34,856 bases of DNA from an uncultured Candidatus Saccharibacteria bacterium (lineage in GTDB: Bacteria; Patescibacteriota; Saccharimonadia; Saccharimonadales; Saccharimonadaceae). A model generated the notes under the pieces. The model worked only from the letters and a program-made list of their open reading frames with translations. It did not search any database and was not told the origin of the DNA. Positions within the stretch are counted from its first letter, which is position 1, and every line of letters begins with the position of its first letter. Shown piece by piece: positions 7,731 through 15,334 of this stretch. Position numbers and translations under genes: made by a program. The stretch is taken from positions 1 to 34,856 of the forward strand of contig CALIRX010000014.1 of the NCBI GenBank assembly GCA_938042055.1. The letters are read 5' to 3'.

Positions 7731-7866
7731 TATACTAGTTTGCCTTTCAACTGTAGGCTGGCCTGAAATAGCTTTAAGTGCTAATCTATTGCACAAAACT
7801 ATTAAATAGCGTCGGCTTATACCAATCCAGCACTAGGCTTTTCCACAAAAATGTGGAAAAGTTTTT
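7731..7866 (+). ncRNA. Candidate small RNA ending in a strong terminator upstream of mraZ
   Basis: TATACT (7731-7736), with only a weak -35, lies before about 100 non-coding bases. A perfect 10-bp stem, CTTTTCCACA (7838-7847) with TGTGGAAAAG (7852-7861), has an AAAA loop and is followed by TTTTTATTT. Inside are short complementary elements (GCTGG at 7757 with CCAGC at 7827; TAGC/GCTA around 7769-7784). No known small RNA family is recognised. The terminator is secure; the RNA gene is inference. Confidence 0.35.
7838..7866 (+). terminator. Rho-independent terminator upstream of the mraZ promoter
   Basis: Ten perfect base pairs, an AAAA tetraloop and a run of five T followed by ATTT. It insulates the dcw promoter from upstream transcription. 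Confidence 0.85.
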
Positions 7867-7904
7867 ATTTGATGCAAAAATGGGTAAAAAGTCAAAAAAA
7901 GGGC

Positions 7905-7950
7905 TTGCAAGTGGGTAGGTGTGGGTAGTATAGTGGAGTCAGTGGAACGA
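7905..7950 (+). promoter_or_regulatory. mraZ promoter overlapped by MraZ-type boxes
   Basis: TTGCAA (7905-7910), an 18-bp spacer and TATAGT (7929-7934). The spacer contains GTGGGTAG twice with a 10-bp period (7911 and 7921), followed by GTGGA at 7933 and 7942. MraZ is known to bind TGGG-containing direct repeats at about one helical turn upstream of its own gene, so autoregulation of the dcw cluster is likely. The transcript would have a leader of about 85 nt. Confidence 0.75.
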
Positions 7951-8026
7951 AAGTTGATGGAAAATCACCAACAAAAACAAACATCCACTGTAAAAAACAA
8001 CTAATCTACCACGAAGGAAGGACGAC

Positions 8027-8395
8027 GTGCAGACAGATTACTTTGAGCGTAAGTTGGACGACAAGCGACGCTTGACGATTCCGGCTGAACTCAGGGCAGA
8101 ATTTGCATCAGGCGTCGTGCTAACTCGCGGGTTTGGCAAATATATCCACTTGTATCCACAGCAAATCTGGGATCGGGAGGTGGAAAGCGCTCTAACGGGA
8201 AGTATTCTGGATGAGCGAGTTGCCGACCTGAACGTTAAATTCCGACGAGGTAAAACCGCATCGGCGCTCGACCAAAAACAAGGACGAGTGACAATTGAGC
8301 AGCATTTGCTCGACTACGCTGGAATTGACAGAGAAGTCGTTGCTGTGCGAGCGGGGGAATATTTTCGGCTAATAGCGGCCGAGAATGCGGAATAG
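8027..8395 (+). CDS. mraZ: MraZ transcriptional regulator of the dcw cluster
   Basis: 122 residues, shorter than the usual 140-150. Begins FERKLDDKRRLTIPAELRAEF, the first SpoVT/AbrB-like swapped-hairpin repeat, with the characteristic D-x-K-x-R-L-x-I-P-A pattern. The second repeat is near residues 80-122 (QGRVTIEQHLLDYAGIDREVVAV). MraZ forms ring oligomers that bind repeats in its own promoter. GTG start with the strong ribosome-binding sequence GAAGGAAGG upstream, in contrast to the leaderless genes elsewhere in the window. It is the first gene of the cluster. Confidence 0.92.
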   Translation: MQTDYFERKLDDKRRLTIPAELRAEFASGVVLTRGFGKYIHLYPQQIWDREVESALTGSILDERVADLNVKFRRGKTASALDQKQGRVTIEQHLLDYAGIDREVVAVRAGEYFRLIAAENAE

Positions 8396-8429
8396 TAGAT
8401 TAGCTAAGCACTTTAACAATTAGAAACCT

Positions 8430-8664
8430 CTCGAGATCAACTATCTGGGTATTTGAAAATGGCATGTGGCAATTTGCTCCACATTAAAAAAGGCAACGCA
8501 CCTTCCTCAAACACCTCCCAAAAAAACTCCACCTCACACATAAGTCTCTTTGGAAAACATGGTTGTTACTGACAATCAACAAATTTCCACTCTAAGACAA
8601 CAAAAACAAACAAAACACAAATACAAAAAAGCCAGAATTAAATATCCAGTTAGGTGATCTCGAG
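8430..8664 (+). ncRNA. Candidate structured RNA between mraZ and rsmH (three-way junction)
   Basis: The arms 8430-8463 and 8631-8664 pair over 29 positions. CTCGAGATCA pairs perfectly with TGATCTCGAG; after one mismatch 3 bp follow, after a second mismatch 12 bp (including two G-U pairs), and after a 3x3 internal loop TGGC pairs with GCCA. Inside are hairpin ATGTGG/CCACAT (8464-8484) and a second hairpin (8543-8598) built from GTCT/AGAC, TGGAAA/TTTCCA and GGTTGT/ACAATC around a TACTG loop. The linkers are nearly free of G: 8599-8630 is almost pure A and C, and 8485-8542 holds CCTTCCTC and CACCTCCC. No ORF fits. It would be made as part of the mraZ transcript or from an unseen promoter. An inverted-repeat element (MITE) is the main alternative. 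Confidence 0.55.
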
Positions 8665-8675
8665 CATTATTTCTG

Positions 8676-8681
8676 TATAAT
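8676..8681 (+). promoter_or_regulatory. -10 box of rsmH
   Basis: Perfect TATAAT 6 nt before the ATG at 8688. The -35 region would fall in the right arm of the candidate structured RNA and has no good match. Leaderless start predicted, independent of mraZ. Confidence 0.6.
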
Positions 8682-8687
8682 GGAATA

Positions 8688-9605
8688 ATGATGAGTATTA
8701 AAGAACATCCACCACAGTCGGAAGAGTCTAAGACAGGCGAACCGCATGTTCCCGTACTTTTGGAGATAACCCTTAGCAAGCTGCAGCCAGTCGAAGGCGA
8801 GTCGTATCTAGATTTGACGGCTGGCTATGGCGGCCATGCCAGGGCATTCTTAAATAGGACGGATAATTACTTGAACTCAGTGTTAGTAGATCGCGACGAA
8901 AACGCGATTAAGACATTGGGCGATTTGGCTGAAAAAGGCGTAACTTTAATTCACAAAGATTTTGTGAGCGTAGCGCAAGATTTGGTCAAGCAGGGGCGTA
9001 AGTTTGACGTGATTTTGGCTGATTTGGGGGTGTCGTCACCGCAGCTTGACAGAGCAGAGAGAGGTTTTTCGTTCAGATTTGACGGTCCGCTAGATATGCG
9101 GATGGACAATCGGACGGAAATTACAGCGGCAGATATTGTCAATTCGTATTCGGTTGATGATTTGACGCGGCTGATCATTCGTTACGGCGAAGAAAATCCC
9201 GGGCGAGCAAGGCGAATTGCACAGGCAATTGTAAAAGCTCGACCAATTCAGGGAACGACTGAGCTGGCTGATCTGATCAAGCAAACCGTTGGTCGCGGTA
9301 GCATGAAACATCATCCTGCGACTCGTACCTTTCAGGCGCTACGCATTGAAGTCAATCGCGAGCTTAAGCTGATTGAAGAACTATTGCCACTTTTGCCACG
9401 CTTACTTAATAAGGGTGGGCGAGTAGGAATAATTAGTTTTCATAGTTTGGAAGACAGATTGATCAAGCGTTATTTTTCGGAGCAAGCAACGGCTGGCTAT
9501 GAGGCTGAGCTGATTGTTCCAGAGAAAAAACCGGTGTCTGGAACTGAAGATGTTCACAATCCGCGTAGTCGAAGTGCAAAATTTCGATACGCCGTGAAAA
9601 AATAA
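8688..9605 (+). CDS. rsmH: 16S rRNA (cytosine(1402)-N(4))-methyltransferase RsmH
   Basis: A 305-residue SAM-dependent methyltransferase that modifies the ribosomal decoding site. Seen: HVPVLLEITLSKL near the N-terminus, the SAM motif YLDLTAGYGGHARAFL, ILADLGVSSPQLDRAERGFSF, the RTFQALRIEVNREL segment, GRVGIISFHSLEDRLIKRYF and the C-terminal NPRSRSAKFR, all hallmarks of RsmH/MraW. Length is normal. ATG at 8688 is followed directly by a second ATG; the first is placed 6 nt from the -10 box. Standard dcw position after mraZ. Confidence 0.96.
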   Translation: MMSIKEHPPQSEESKTGEPHVPVLLEITLSKLQPVEGESYLDLTAGYGGHARAFLNRTDNYLNSVLVDRDENAIKTLGDLAEKGVTLIHKDFVSVAQDLVKQGRKFDVILADLGVSSPQLDRAERGFSFRFDGPLDMRMDNRTEITAADIVNSYSVDDLTRLIIRYGEENPGRARRIAQAIVKARPIQGTTELADLIKQTVGRGSMKHHPATRTFQALRIEVNRELKLIEELLPLLPRLLNKGGRVGIISFHSLEDRLIKRYFSEQATAGYEAELIVPEKKPVSGTEDVHNPRSRSAKFRYAVKK

Positions 9606-9627
9606 AACAAAAAGAAGGAGGCACAAT

Positions 9628-9699
9628 ATGCCAATCCACATCAAAGTAGAATTCCAGAATACAGACAAGGCAGAGACTGTTTCAGTACGCCGCGGCTAA
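9628..9699 (+). CDS. 23-residue peptide with a perfect ribosome-binding site; possible leader peptide
   Basis: AAGGAGG (9615-9621) lies 6 nt before an ATG that opens 23 codons (MPIHIKVEFQN...VSVRRG) to TAA at 9697-9699. This is the strongest Shine-Dalgarno arrangement in the window. The last codons overlap the first arm of a hairpin, and a terminator follows within 35 bp, an arrangement resembling transcription attenuation. I do not recognise the peptide. It could instead be a small conserved dcw-cluster protein. Confidence 0.6.
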   Translation: MPIHIKVEFQNTDKAETVSVRRG

Positions 9700-9767
9700 A
9701 CTGAGGCGTATTCCGGAATATACCTTATAGAAACCAGCCTGTCTTTAACGGGCGGGCTGGTTTGTTA
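9686..9767 (+). terminator. Attenuator-like structure and terminator before ftsL
   Basis: TACGCC (9686-9691) can pair with GGCGTA (9705-9710). The overlapping TATTCC can pair instead with the adjacent GGAATA, giving mutually exclusive pairings around the end of the 23-codon ORF. Downstream, AAACCAGCC (9731-9739) pairs with GGCTGGTTT (9755-9763), and the stem extends inward by four more pairs including G-U. It is followed by a weak U-tract (TTTGTTAT). The terminator hairpin is clear; the attenuation switch is inference. Confidence 0.6.
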
Positions 9768-9804
9768 TGCTAAATACAAATATAAACATAAAAGATATAG
9801 ACAA

Positions 9805-10146
9805 ATGACAAACACCACCACATTCACTTCACGACGTTCACACGGTCAATTGCGCCGAAATCAGAATTCTACACGTTTTCAGTCTCAGGTCAAACTTGGT
9901 CCTGTTGCTCATACAGTGCTAGTTGCATTGATGATTACAGTACTGGGCTTGATTTATCTTACTCAGGCAACCAGACTTACGGCTTACGGCTATGAAGCTC
10001 AGAGTCTGGATACAAAAATCACCGAACTAAGCGCAAAAAAGTCAGAATTGGAAGTTCAGAATGCACGCTTGACGGCGCTAGAGAAGGTGAAGAATAGCAA
10101 TGTCGCTTCAGCTATGACGACAACTGAAACACATTACGCTCAATAG
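9805..10146 (+). CDS. ftsL: FtsL/septum formation initiator-like protein
   Basis: 113 residues with FtsL topology: a basic N-terminal cytoplasmic tail (residues 1-31), one transmembrane helix (about 32-53, VAHTVLVALMITVLGLIYL) and an extracellular coiled coil (about 60-95, SLDTKITELSAKKSELEVQNARLTALE compatible heptads). FtsL/DivIC proteins bridge FtsQ and FtsI-FtsW. The symbol is assigned from topology and position between rsmH and the PBP, since sequence identity is low in this family. The ftsI promoter lies just after its stop. Confidence 0.7.
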   Translation: MTNTTTFTSRRSHGQLRRNQNSTRFQSQVKLGPVAHTVLVALMITVLGLIYLTQATRLTAYGYEAQSLDTKITELSAKKSELEVQNARLTALEKVKNSNVASAMTTTETHYAQ

Positions 10147-10155
10147 TGATATAAT
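10147..10155 (+). promoter_or_regulatory. Extended -10 promoter of the PBP gene
   Basis: TGATATAAT (10147-10155) immediately after the ftsL stop. The ATG at 10168 is 12 nt beyond, with AGGA in between. It provides an internal dcw promoter. Confidence 0.5.
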
Positions 10156-10167
10156 AGGATAAGCAAT

Positions 10168-11913
10168 ATGCAGCGGCTTATTCGTTCAAGAACTGGTTGG
10201 TTGGCCATCGCTTTACTAGTAGTGATGGCGGCTTTTGTGTTGCGATTGTTTCAATTGCAGATTTTGCAATATGGCAAATATACGGAGTTGGCGCGAGCGA
10301 GTCAGCAGCGTCAATTCGTCATTCCTGCGGAGCGCGGGAAAATTTACATGATGGACGGAAAGACGCCAGTTCCTGTGGTGCTCAATCAGGCGGTCTATAC
10401 GGTGATTGCGGATCCGCAGTCGATTGATGATAAAGAGCGGAATCAGCTTGTTGATAGTTTGAGGGAAATTGCTGGCGGCGAAATGACGGAAAATGTATCT
10501 GAACGGCTCAATAATAAAAAGTCGCGCTATGAAGTTTTAGCGAAAAATATTACCAGAACTCAAGCGGAGAAATTGAAAAAGAAAAACTTTGCGGGCGTGT
10601 TGTATCAGCAAAGTTCGATCAGGAATTATCCCGAAGGTCAGTTGGGCGCGCACGTGCTTGGATTTGTGAATGCGGCTGGCGAAGGTCAATATGGCGTCGA
10701 AGGTTCTCTGAATAAGCAACTTAAGGGTCGGGATGGGCTATTGCAATCTGTAACTGACGTGAGGAATATACCTTTGACGGTTGGAAAAAATAATATGCGA
10801 ATCGAGGCGAAATCTGGCGACAATTTGGCACTGACGGTGGATAGGAATATTCAAAGCCAGACTGAATTGGCATTAAAAAAAGGAATCGAAGCGGCTGGTG
10901 CTACTGAGGGAAGCGTGATTGTTATGAATCCGAAAAACGGTCAAGTTTTGGCAATGGCGAATTATCCGACTTATAATCCAGCGGATTTTGCTAAGCAGAA
11001 AAATGGGTCGGTGTTTGTAGATAGCGCGTCGATGGTGCCGTTTGAGCCGGGATCGATTATCAAGTCCTTTAGTTTCGCTACGGCAATTGACAAGGGTGTT
11101 ATCACCCCGTCTAGTACATATAATAATACCGACTGTATTAAAGTCGCTGATCGTACGATGTGTAATGTCTTGAGAGGTTTGGGTGGCACGATGACGATTC
11201 AAGGTGCGTTTAATAATTCGCTCAACGTTGGTACGATTACTGCGATTCGAAAATTAGGAAATGGTTTGCAGATTAATTTGCCGGCTCGTCAGACTTTGTA
11301 TGAATATTATCATGATAAATTTGGCTTTGGCGCCAAAACTGGAATTGAGCTGGGCGAGGCTTCGGGTTATATTTATCCACCGGATAGTGCTGAAGGAAAT
11401 GAGGTTCGTTATTCGGCTATGACTTACGGGCAAAGTATGAATTTGACTACGATTCAGGTCGCAGCTGGATTTTCATCGCTAGTTAACGGCGGTCAATACT
11501 ATAAGCCGACCGTTCTCGTTGGTACAATTGACGAATCTGGCAATCTGAAATCGTCGGAAAATAAAGTTATTCGCCAAACCGTAAGCGGTGGCGCGTCATC
11601 ACAGATGCGAACGATGCTAACGACGGCGCGTCGATCTTCATTCCTGTCAAAGAGTGACAAATCTGGCTATGAAATTGGTGGAAAAACCGGTACTTCTGAA
11701 ACGGTGATTAATGGTGCTTACACTCAAAAGGAAACGATTGCTACATATATTGGTTATGGCGGTGGAAAAAATGGCGCTGAATATGTCATAATGGTACGTG
11801 TAGCGGCTCCGGGAAGAGGGATTAACTTACAGGGAGATCTCCATGCCGGACCAATTTTTACAGATATATCCAATTGGATGATTGATTATATGAAAATAGC
11901 ACCAAAGGAATAA
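10168..11913 (+). CDS. ftsI: Penicillin-binding protein (FtsI/PBP2 type transpeptidase)
   Basis: A 581-residue class B PBP that cross-links septal peptidoglycan. A short cytoplasmic start is followed by one transmembrane helix (about 13-30), the dimerisation/pedestal region with RQFVIPAERGKIYM, then the transpeptidase domain. Active-site motifs: S296-I-I-K299 in EPGSIIK, S351-L-N353 in NNSLNVG, and K506-T-G in GGKTGTSET. There is no PASTA domain after the transpeptidase. ATG with AGGATAAGC upstream. mraY starts 2 nt after its stop. Expected partner of the adjacent FtsW. Confidence 0.94.
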   Translation: MQRLIRSRTGWLAIALLVVMAAFVLRLFQLQILQYGKYTELARASQQRQFVIPAERGKIYMMDGKTPVPVVLNQAVYTVIADPQSIDDKERNQLVDSLREIAGGEMTENVSERLNNKKSRYEVLAKNITRTQAEKLKKKNFAGVLYQQSSIRNYPEGQLGAHVLGFVNAAGEGQYGVEGSLNKQLKGRDGLLQSVTDVRNIPLTVGKNNMRIEAKSGDNLALTVDRNIQSQTELALKKGIEAAGATEGSVIVMNPKNGQVLAMANYPTYNPADFAKQKNGSVFVDSASMVPFEPGSIIKSFSFATAIDKGVITPSSTYNNTDCIKVADRTMCNVLRGLGGTMTIQGAFNNSLNVGTITAIRKLGNGLQINLPARQTLYEYYHDKFGFGAKTGIELGEASGYIYPPDSAEGNEVRYSAMTYGQSMNLTTIQVAAGFSSLVNGGQYYKPTVLVGTIDESGNLKSSENKVIRQTVSGGASSQMRTMLTTARRSSFLSKSDKSGYEIGGKTGTSETVINGAYTQKETIATYIGYGGGKNGAEYVIMVRVAAPGRGINLQGDLHAGPIFTDISNWMIDYMKIAPKE

Positions 11914-11915
11914 AT

Positions 11916-12953
11916 ATGGGAATAGCTTTACAAACAATGACCAACGAATTGACGCACGTATTTTTACTGAGCGTCGGCGCGTTTTTACTAGCGATGTTTT
12001 TAACGCCAATTTATACGTTTTTCGCTTATCGATATCGCTTCTGGAAGCGTCAAAGGTCGGAAAGCACTGATGGGAAAAAGCTGAAGGTTTTTGCCAAATT
12101 CCAAGCGGCAAAATTGCGGCGAAACATCCCGACGATGGCTGGAGTGATTGGCGTAATTTCAATCTTTGTGGTGACGATTTTCTTCAATTTAGACCGAGCA
12201 CAGACCTGGCTTCCTTTGGCGGCGTTGGTTGGTGGCGGAATTGTTGGGCTGATTGACGATATCATCAATCTACGCGGCTTGGGTGGCGGCGCGGCTGGGC
12301 TTCGTAGTCCAGTGAAGTTTGCGCTGATTACGTTGATTGGCGTGGTGCTTGGTTGGTTTTTCTTTGCCAAACTGGGCGTGGCGAGTTTTCATGTGCCGTT
12401 TGTGGGCGAGGTGAATATTGGTTGGTTGATAGTTCCGTTGTTTGCATTTGCAGTGGTGGCTACCGGTAACGCCGTTAATATCTCTGACGGAATGGATGGT
12501 CTGGCTGGCGGATTGCTAAGTGCTAGTTTTGGTGCGTTTGGTGTGATTGCTTTATTGCAGCAACATGTTCTGTTGGCGGGATTTTGCTTTACGGTTGTCG
12601 GAGTACTCTTGAGCTATTTATGGTTCAATATTTATCCAGCCCGATTCTTCATGGGTGACGTTGGAAGTTTTGCTTATGGCGCCAGCTTAGGTGTTGTAGC
12701 AATGCTGACCGATTCTTTGCTTTTGCTTCCTGTGATTGGTCTGCTATTTGTAATTGAGGCGGGATCAAGCTTGGCTCAAATCGTCAGTAAGAAGCTGTTT
12801 AAGAGAAAGATTTTCTTATCTGCGCCGATTCATCATCACTTGGAGGCGATTGGTTGGCCAGAAACTAAAGTGACGATGCGCTTCTGGGTTATTGGCTGCG
12901 TGATGGCGTTTATCGGCGTGATGCTGGCGCTCGCTGGAGGTCATATTGCGTAA
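11916..12953 (+). CDS. mraY: Phospho-N-acetylmuramoyl-pentapeptide transferase MraY
   Basis: A 345-residue polytopic membrane enzyme that makes lipid I from UDP-MurNAc-pentapeptide and undecaprenyl phosphate. Family motifs: LIDDIINLRGLG with the Asp pair, GNAVNISDGMDGLAGG, FNIYPARFFMGDVGSFAYG with the nucleophile-region Asp, and the APIHHHLEAIGWPE histidine loop. About ten transmembrane helices. AAGGAA precedes the ATG. The end overlaps ftsW by 8 nt. Confidence 0.95.
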   Translation: MGIALQTMTNELTHVFLLSVGAFLLAMFLTPIYTFFAYRYRFWKRQRSESTDGKKLKVFAKFQAAKLRRNIPTMAGVIGVISIFVVTIFFNLDRAQTWLPLAALVGGGIVGLIDDIINLRGLGGGAAGLRSPVKFALITLIGVVLGWFFFAKLGVASFHVPFVGEVNIGWLIVPLFAFAVVATGNAVNISDGMDGLAGGLLSASFGAFGVIALLQQHVLLAGFCFTVVGVLLSYLWFNIYPARFFMGDVGSFAYGASLGVVAMLTDSLLLLPVIGLLFVIEAGSSLAQIVSKKLFKRKIFLSAPIHHHLEAIGWPETKVTMRFWVIGCVMAFIGVMLALAGGHIA

Positions 12954-14238
12954 TTCGGTCGCCAAAACTCGTCAATCTATCGCTCAGCCGGTTCGAAGTC
13001 ACCGACCGATGTATCAGATTGTGCTTTATATGGGGCTTTTACTGCTGCTTGGGCTGATTGTTATGTATGCGCTGGGGCCGCAACGCGCCAACGTGATGAA
13101 TTATGCTTATGGCACGAATTATAGCGATACGTATTTCTTTGGCAAGCAGCTGACGAGTGTGCTTATTGCTGCCGTGGCTTTTTCTGCGTTTTATTTTACG
13201 CCGTACAAATGGTTTACTGGTGAGAGATCAAAATACATTCTCTACGCTGGATTTGCGCTATGTATTTTACTATTTCTCTCAGGCGCAGTACTTCATTTGT
13301 CGTTTGCGCAAGAAACTAACGGTGCGTATCGATGGTTCCAATTGGGCGTACTGGGAAGCTTCCAGCCGTCGGAATTGCTCAAATATGGCGTGCTTTTGTT
13401 TTTGGCGGGATTTTTAGGGCGTCGGTCGCAACAGGGAAAATTGAACGACATCCAGGAAACTATCATTCCGCTGGGCATTATTTCCGGATTATCGCTGCTG
13501 ATGATTGTGTTTTTGCAAAAAGACTTGGGAACGGGAATTTCGTTGATAGCGATTATCTTATCAATGATTTTGGTGGCTGGAATTGATTGGAAGATTTTCA
13601 AGAAGATTCTGGCGATTGTTGCGCTTTGTGGTTTGGTGATGATTTTTACATCGCCGCACCGAATTGAGCGCGTGATGACTTTCGTGCAGGGTGATAGTCA
13701 CAAAGGGACGAGCAGTCAGGAGAACAAGAACTATCACATCCAGCAGGCCAGGATTGCGATTGGTTCTGGCGGGCTTCTGGGGCTTGGAATTGGCAAAAGC
13801 GTTCAGGCGACAGGATATCTTCCAGAGGCGACCAACGACTCAATTTTTGCCGTCATGGGGGAAACTTTTGGCTTTGTCGGCTTAATGGCTATATTGACGC
13901 TATTTACGGCATTATTATTGTCGATTTTGCACGTAGCTGCGAGACTCCCGAACGTGACGTTGCGGCTAATTGTGGCGGGAATTTTTGGCTGGATTGCTTC
14001 TCACGTGATACTGAATATTGCTGCAATGACAGGATTGGCGCCGCTTACTGGAATCCCATTGCCATTATTAAGTTATGGCGGTACAAGTATGTTGTTTATA
14101 GCGGCAGCACTGGGTTTAGTTTTCCAAATTTCCAAATATACGTCACATAAAGCATTAGAGGAGGGTGAAAGTGGCCAAGATCTTAGCGGTCGGCGGCGGC
14201 TCAGGCGGACACGTTACGCCAGTGGTAGCCGTATTTAG
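12946..14238 (+). CDS. ftsW: FtsW-type SEDS peptidoglycan glycosyltransferase
   Basis: A 430-residue SEDS-family membrane protein that polymerises lipid II. About ten transmembrane helices. Signature stretches are GAYRWFQLGVLGSFQPSEL, KDLGTGISL, GGLLGLGIGKSVQATGYLPE followed by ATNDSIFAVMGETFGFVG, and TGIPLPLLSYGGTSML. The start is TTG at 12946 with GGAGG 5 nt upstream, inside mraY, so the two are translationally coupled. The C-terminal tail (about 25 residues) is Arg-rich. FtsW rather than RodA is inferred from its place in the dcw cluster. Confidence 0.92.
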   Translation: MRNSVAKTRQSIAQPVRSHRPMYQIVLYMGLLLLLGLIVMYALGPQRANVMNYAYGTNYSDTYFFGKQLTSVLIAAVAFSAFYFTPYKWFTGERSKYILYAGFALCILLFLSGAVLHLSFAQETNGAYRWFQLGVLGSFQPSELLKYGVLLFLAGFLGRRSQQGKLNDIQETIIPLGIISGLSLLMIVFLQKDLGTGISLIAIILSMILVAGIDWKIFKKILAIVALCGLVMIFTSPHRIERVMTFVQGDSHKGTSSQENKNYHIQQARIAIGSGGLLGLGIGKSVQATGYLPEATNDSIFAVMGETFGFVGLMAILTLFTALLLSILHVAARLPNVTLRLIVAGIFGWIASHVILNIAAMTGLAPLTGIPLPLLSYGGTSMLFIAAALGLVFQISKYTSHKALEEGESGQDLSGRRRLRRTRYASGSRI

Positions 14239-15334
14239 AGAATTACAGAAAACTGGTAATCACGAGCTTCGTTTTTGGTGCGATAAAAAATTTGGCGCCA
14301 GCGCACGTAGGATTTTTGCTAAGTTCGACGAGGACATTCCAGTCGATTTGATTGTTGCTGGAAAATTACGCCGATATCACGGAAAAAGCATCTCATTTCA
14401 TCTACGTCCGTCAATTTTATTTCCAAATTTGCGCGACGGTCTTAAGGTGATGGTTGGATTTTTCCAGAGTTTGTTTAAGCTTATGAAGTGGCGTCCAGAT
14501 GTTATTTTCATTAAGGGCGGGTATGTTTGTTTGCCGGTTGGTTATGCGGCTCGGCTATTAAGAATTCCGTTGGTTTTGCATGATTCTGACGCGCATCCAG
14601 GTTTGACGAATCGCTTACTGAGTCCCTTCGCAAAAGCTATTGGCACGGGCGCGCCGCTTGAATATTACAATTATCCGCCAGAGAAAGCTTCATATGTTGG
14701 CATTCCAGTTGCGCCAGAATTCCATCCATATTCTGAGGCTGAGAGGAAAGAATTGAAGGAAAAATTAGGCTTTAATGTCAATAAACCGCTGGTTGTTATT
14801 ACTGGCGGTGGACTCGGAGCCGGGCGAATTAATTCCGCGATTGTAGCAATTAGGGAAAATCTGCTTGCTGAAGCTTCGGTGTTTTTGATATCGGGAAATC
14901 AGCAATATGAAGAAATTCTCAAGCAAACCGACGAGCGAGAAGGCTGGCGATTGCAAGCATTTGTTCACAACGGAATGGCGGAAGTTTTGGCGGCGGCGGA
15001 TATAGTCGTGACCAGGGCAGGGGCGACTACTCTTCTGGAATTGGCGGCGTTACATAAACCGACAATCATCATCCCTAACGGCCATTTGACGGGCGGGCAT
15101 CAATTGAAAAACGCTAAAGTTTACCAGGACGCATTGGCAGCGTTGATAGTTTCCGAAGACGAGCTAGATAAGGACAATCAAATTTTGGCACGAAAAATAA
15201 TTAGCGTATTAAAATCTCAGAAAATTCTTAAAGGTCTGGGCGATAACTTTGGTAAATTTGCCAAGCCAAACGCGGCTAAAGATATGGCGAAGATTATTCT
15301 TACTACAGTGCGAAGACAGGGTAGGCGAAAGTGA
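14171..15334 (+). CDS. murG: UDP-GlcNAc:lipid I N-acetylglucosaminyltransferase MurG
   Basis: About 387 residues, GT-B fold. The N-terminal glycine loop VGGGSGGHVTPV and C-terminal donor-site residues (TRAGATTLLELAALHKPTIIIP, then NGHLTGGHQLKNA) are classic MurG motifs. It converts lipid I to lipid II on the inner face of the membrane. GTG at 14171 is preferred because GAGGAGGG lies 5-6 nt upstream; a GTG at 14165 is possible but falls inside that site. It overlaps ftsW by about 68 nt, and its TGA overlaps the ftsQ start. Confidence 0.94.
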   Translation: MAKILAVGGGSGGHVTPVVAVFRELQKTGNHELRFWCDKKFGASARRIFAKFDEDIPVDLIVAGKLRRYHGKSISFHLRPSILFPNLRDGLKVMVGFFQSLFKLMKWRPDVIFIKGGYVCLPVGYAARLLRIPLVLHDSDAHPGLTNRLLSPFAKAIGTGAPLEYYNYPPEKASYVGIPVAPEFHPYSEAERKELKEKLGFNVNKPLVVITGGGLGAGRINSAIVAIRENLLAEASVFLISGNQQYEEILKQTDEREGWRLQAFVHNGMAEVLAAADIVVTRAGATTLLELAALHKPTIIIPNGHLTGGHQLKNAKVYQDALAALIVSEDELDKDNQILARKIISVLKSQKILKGLGDNFGKFAKPNAAKDMAKIILTTVRRQGRRK

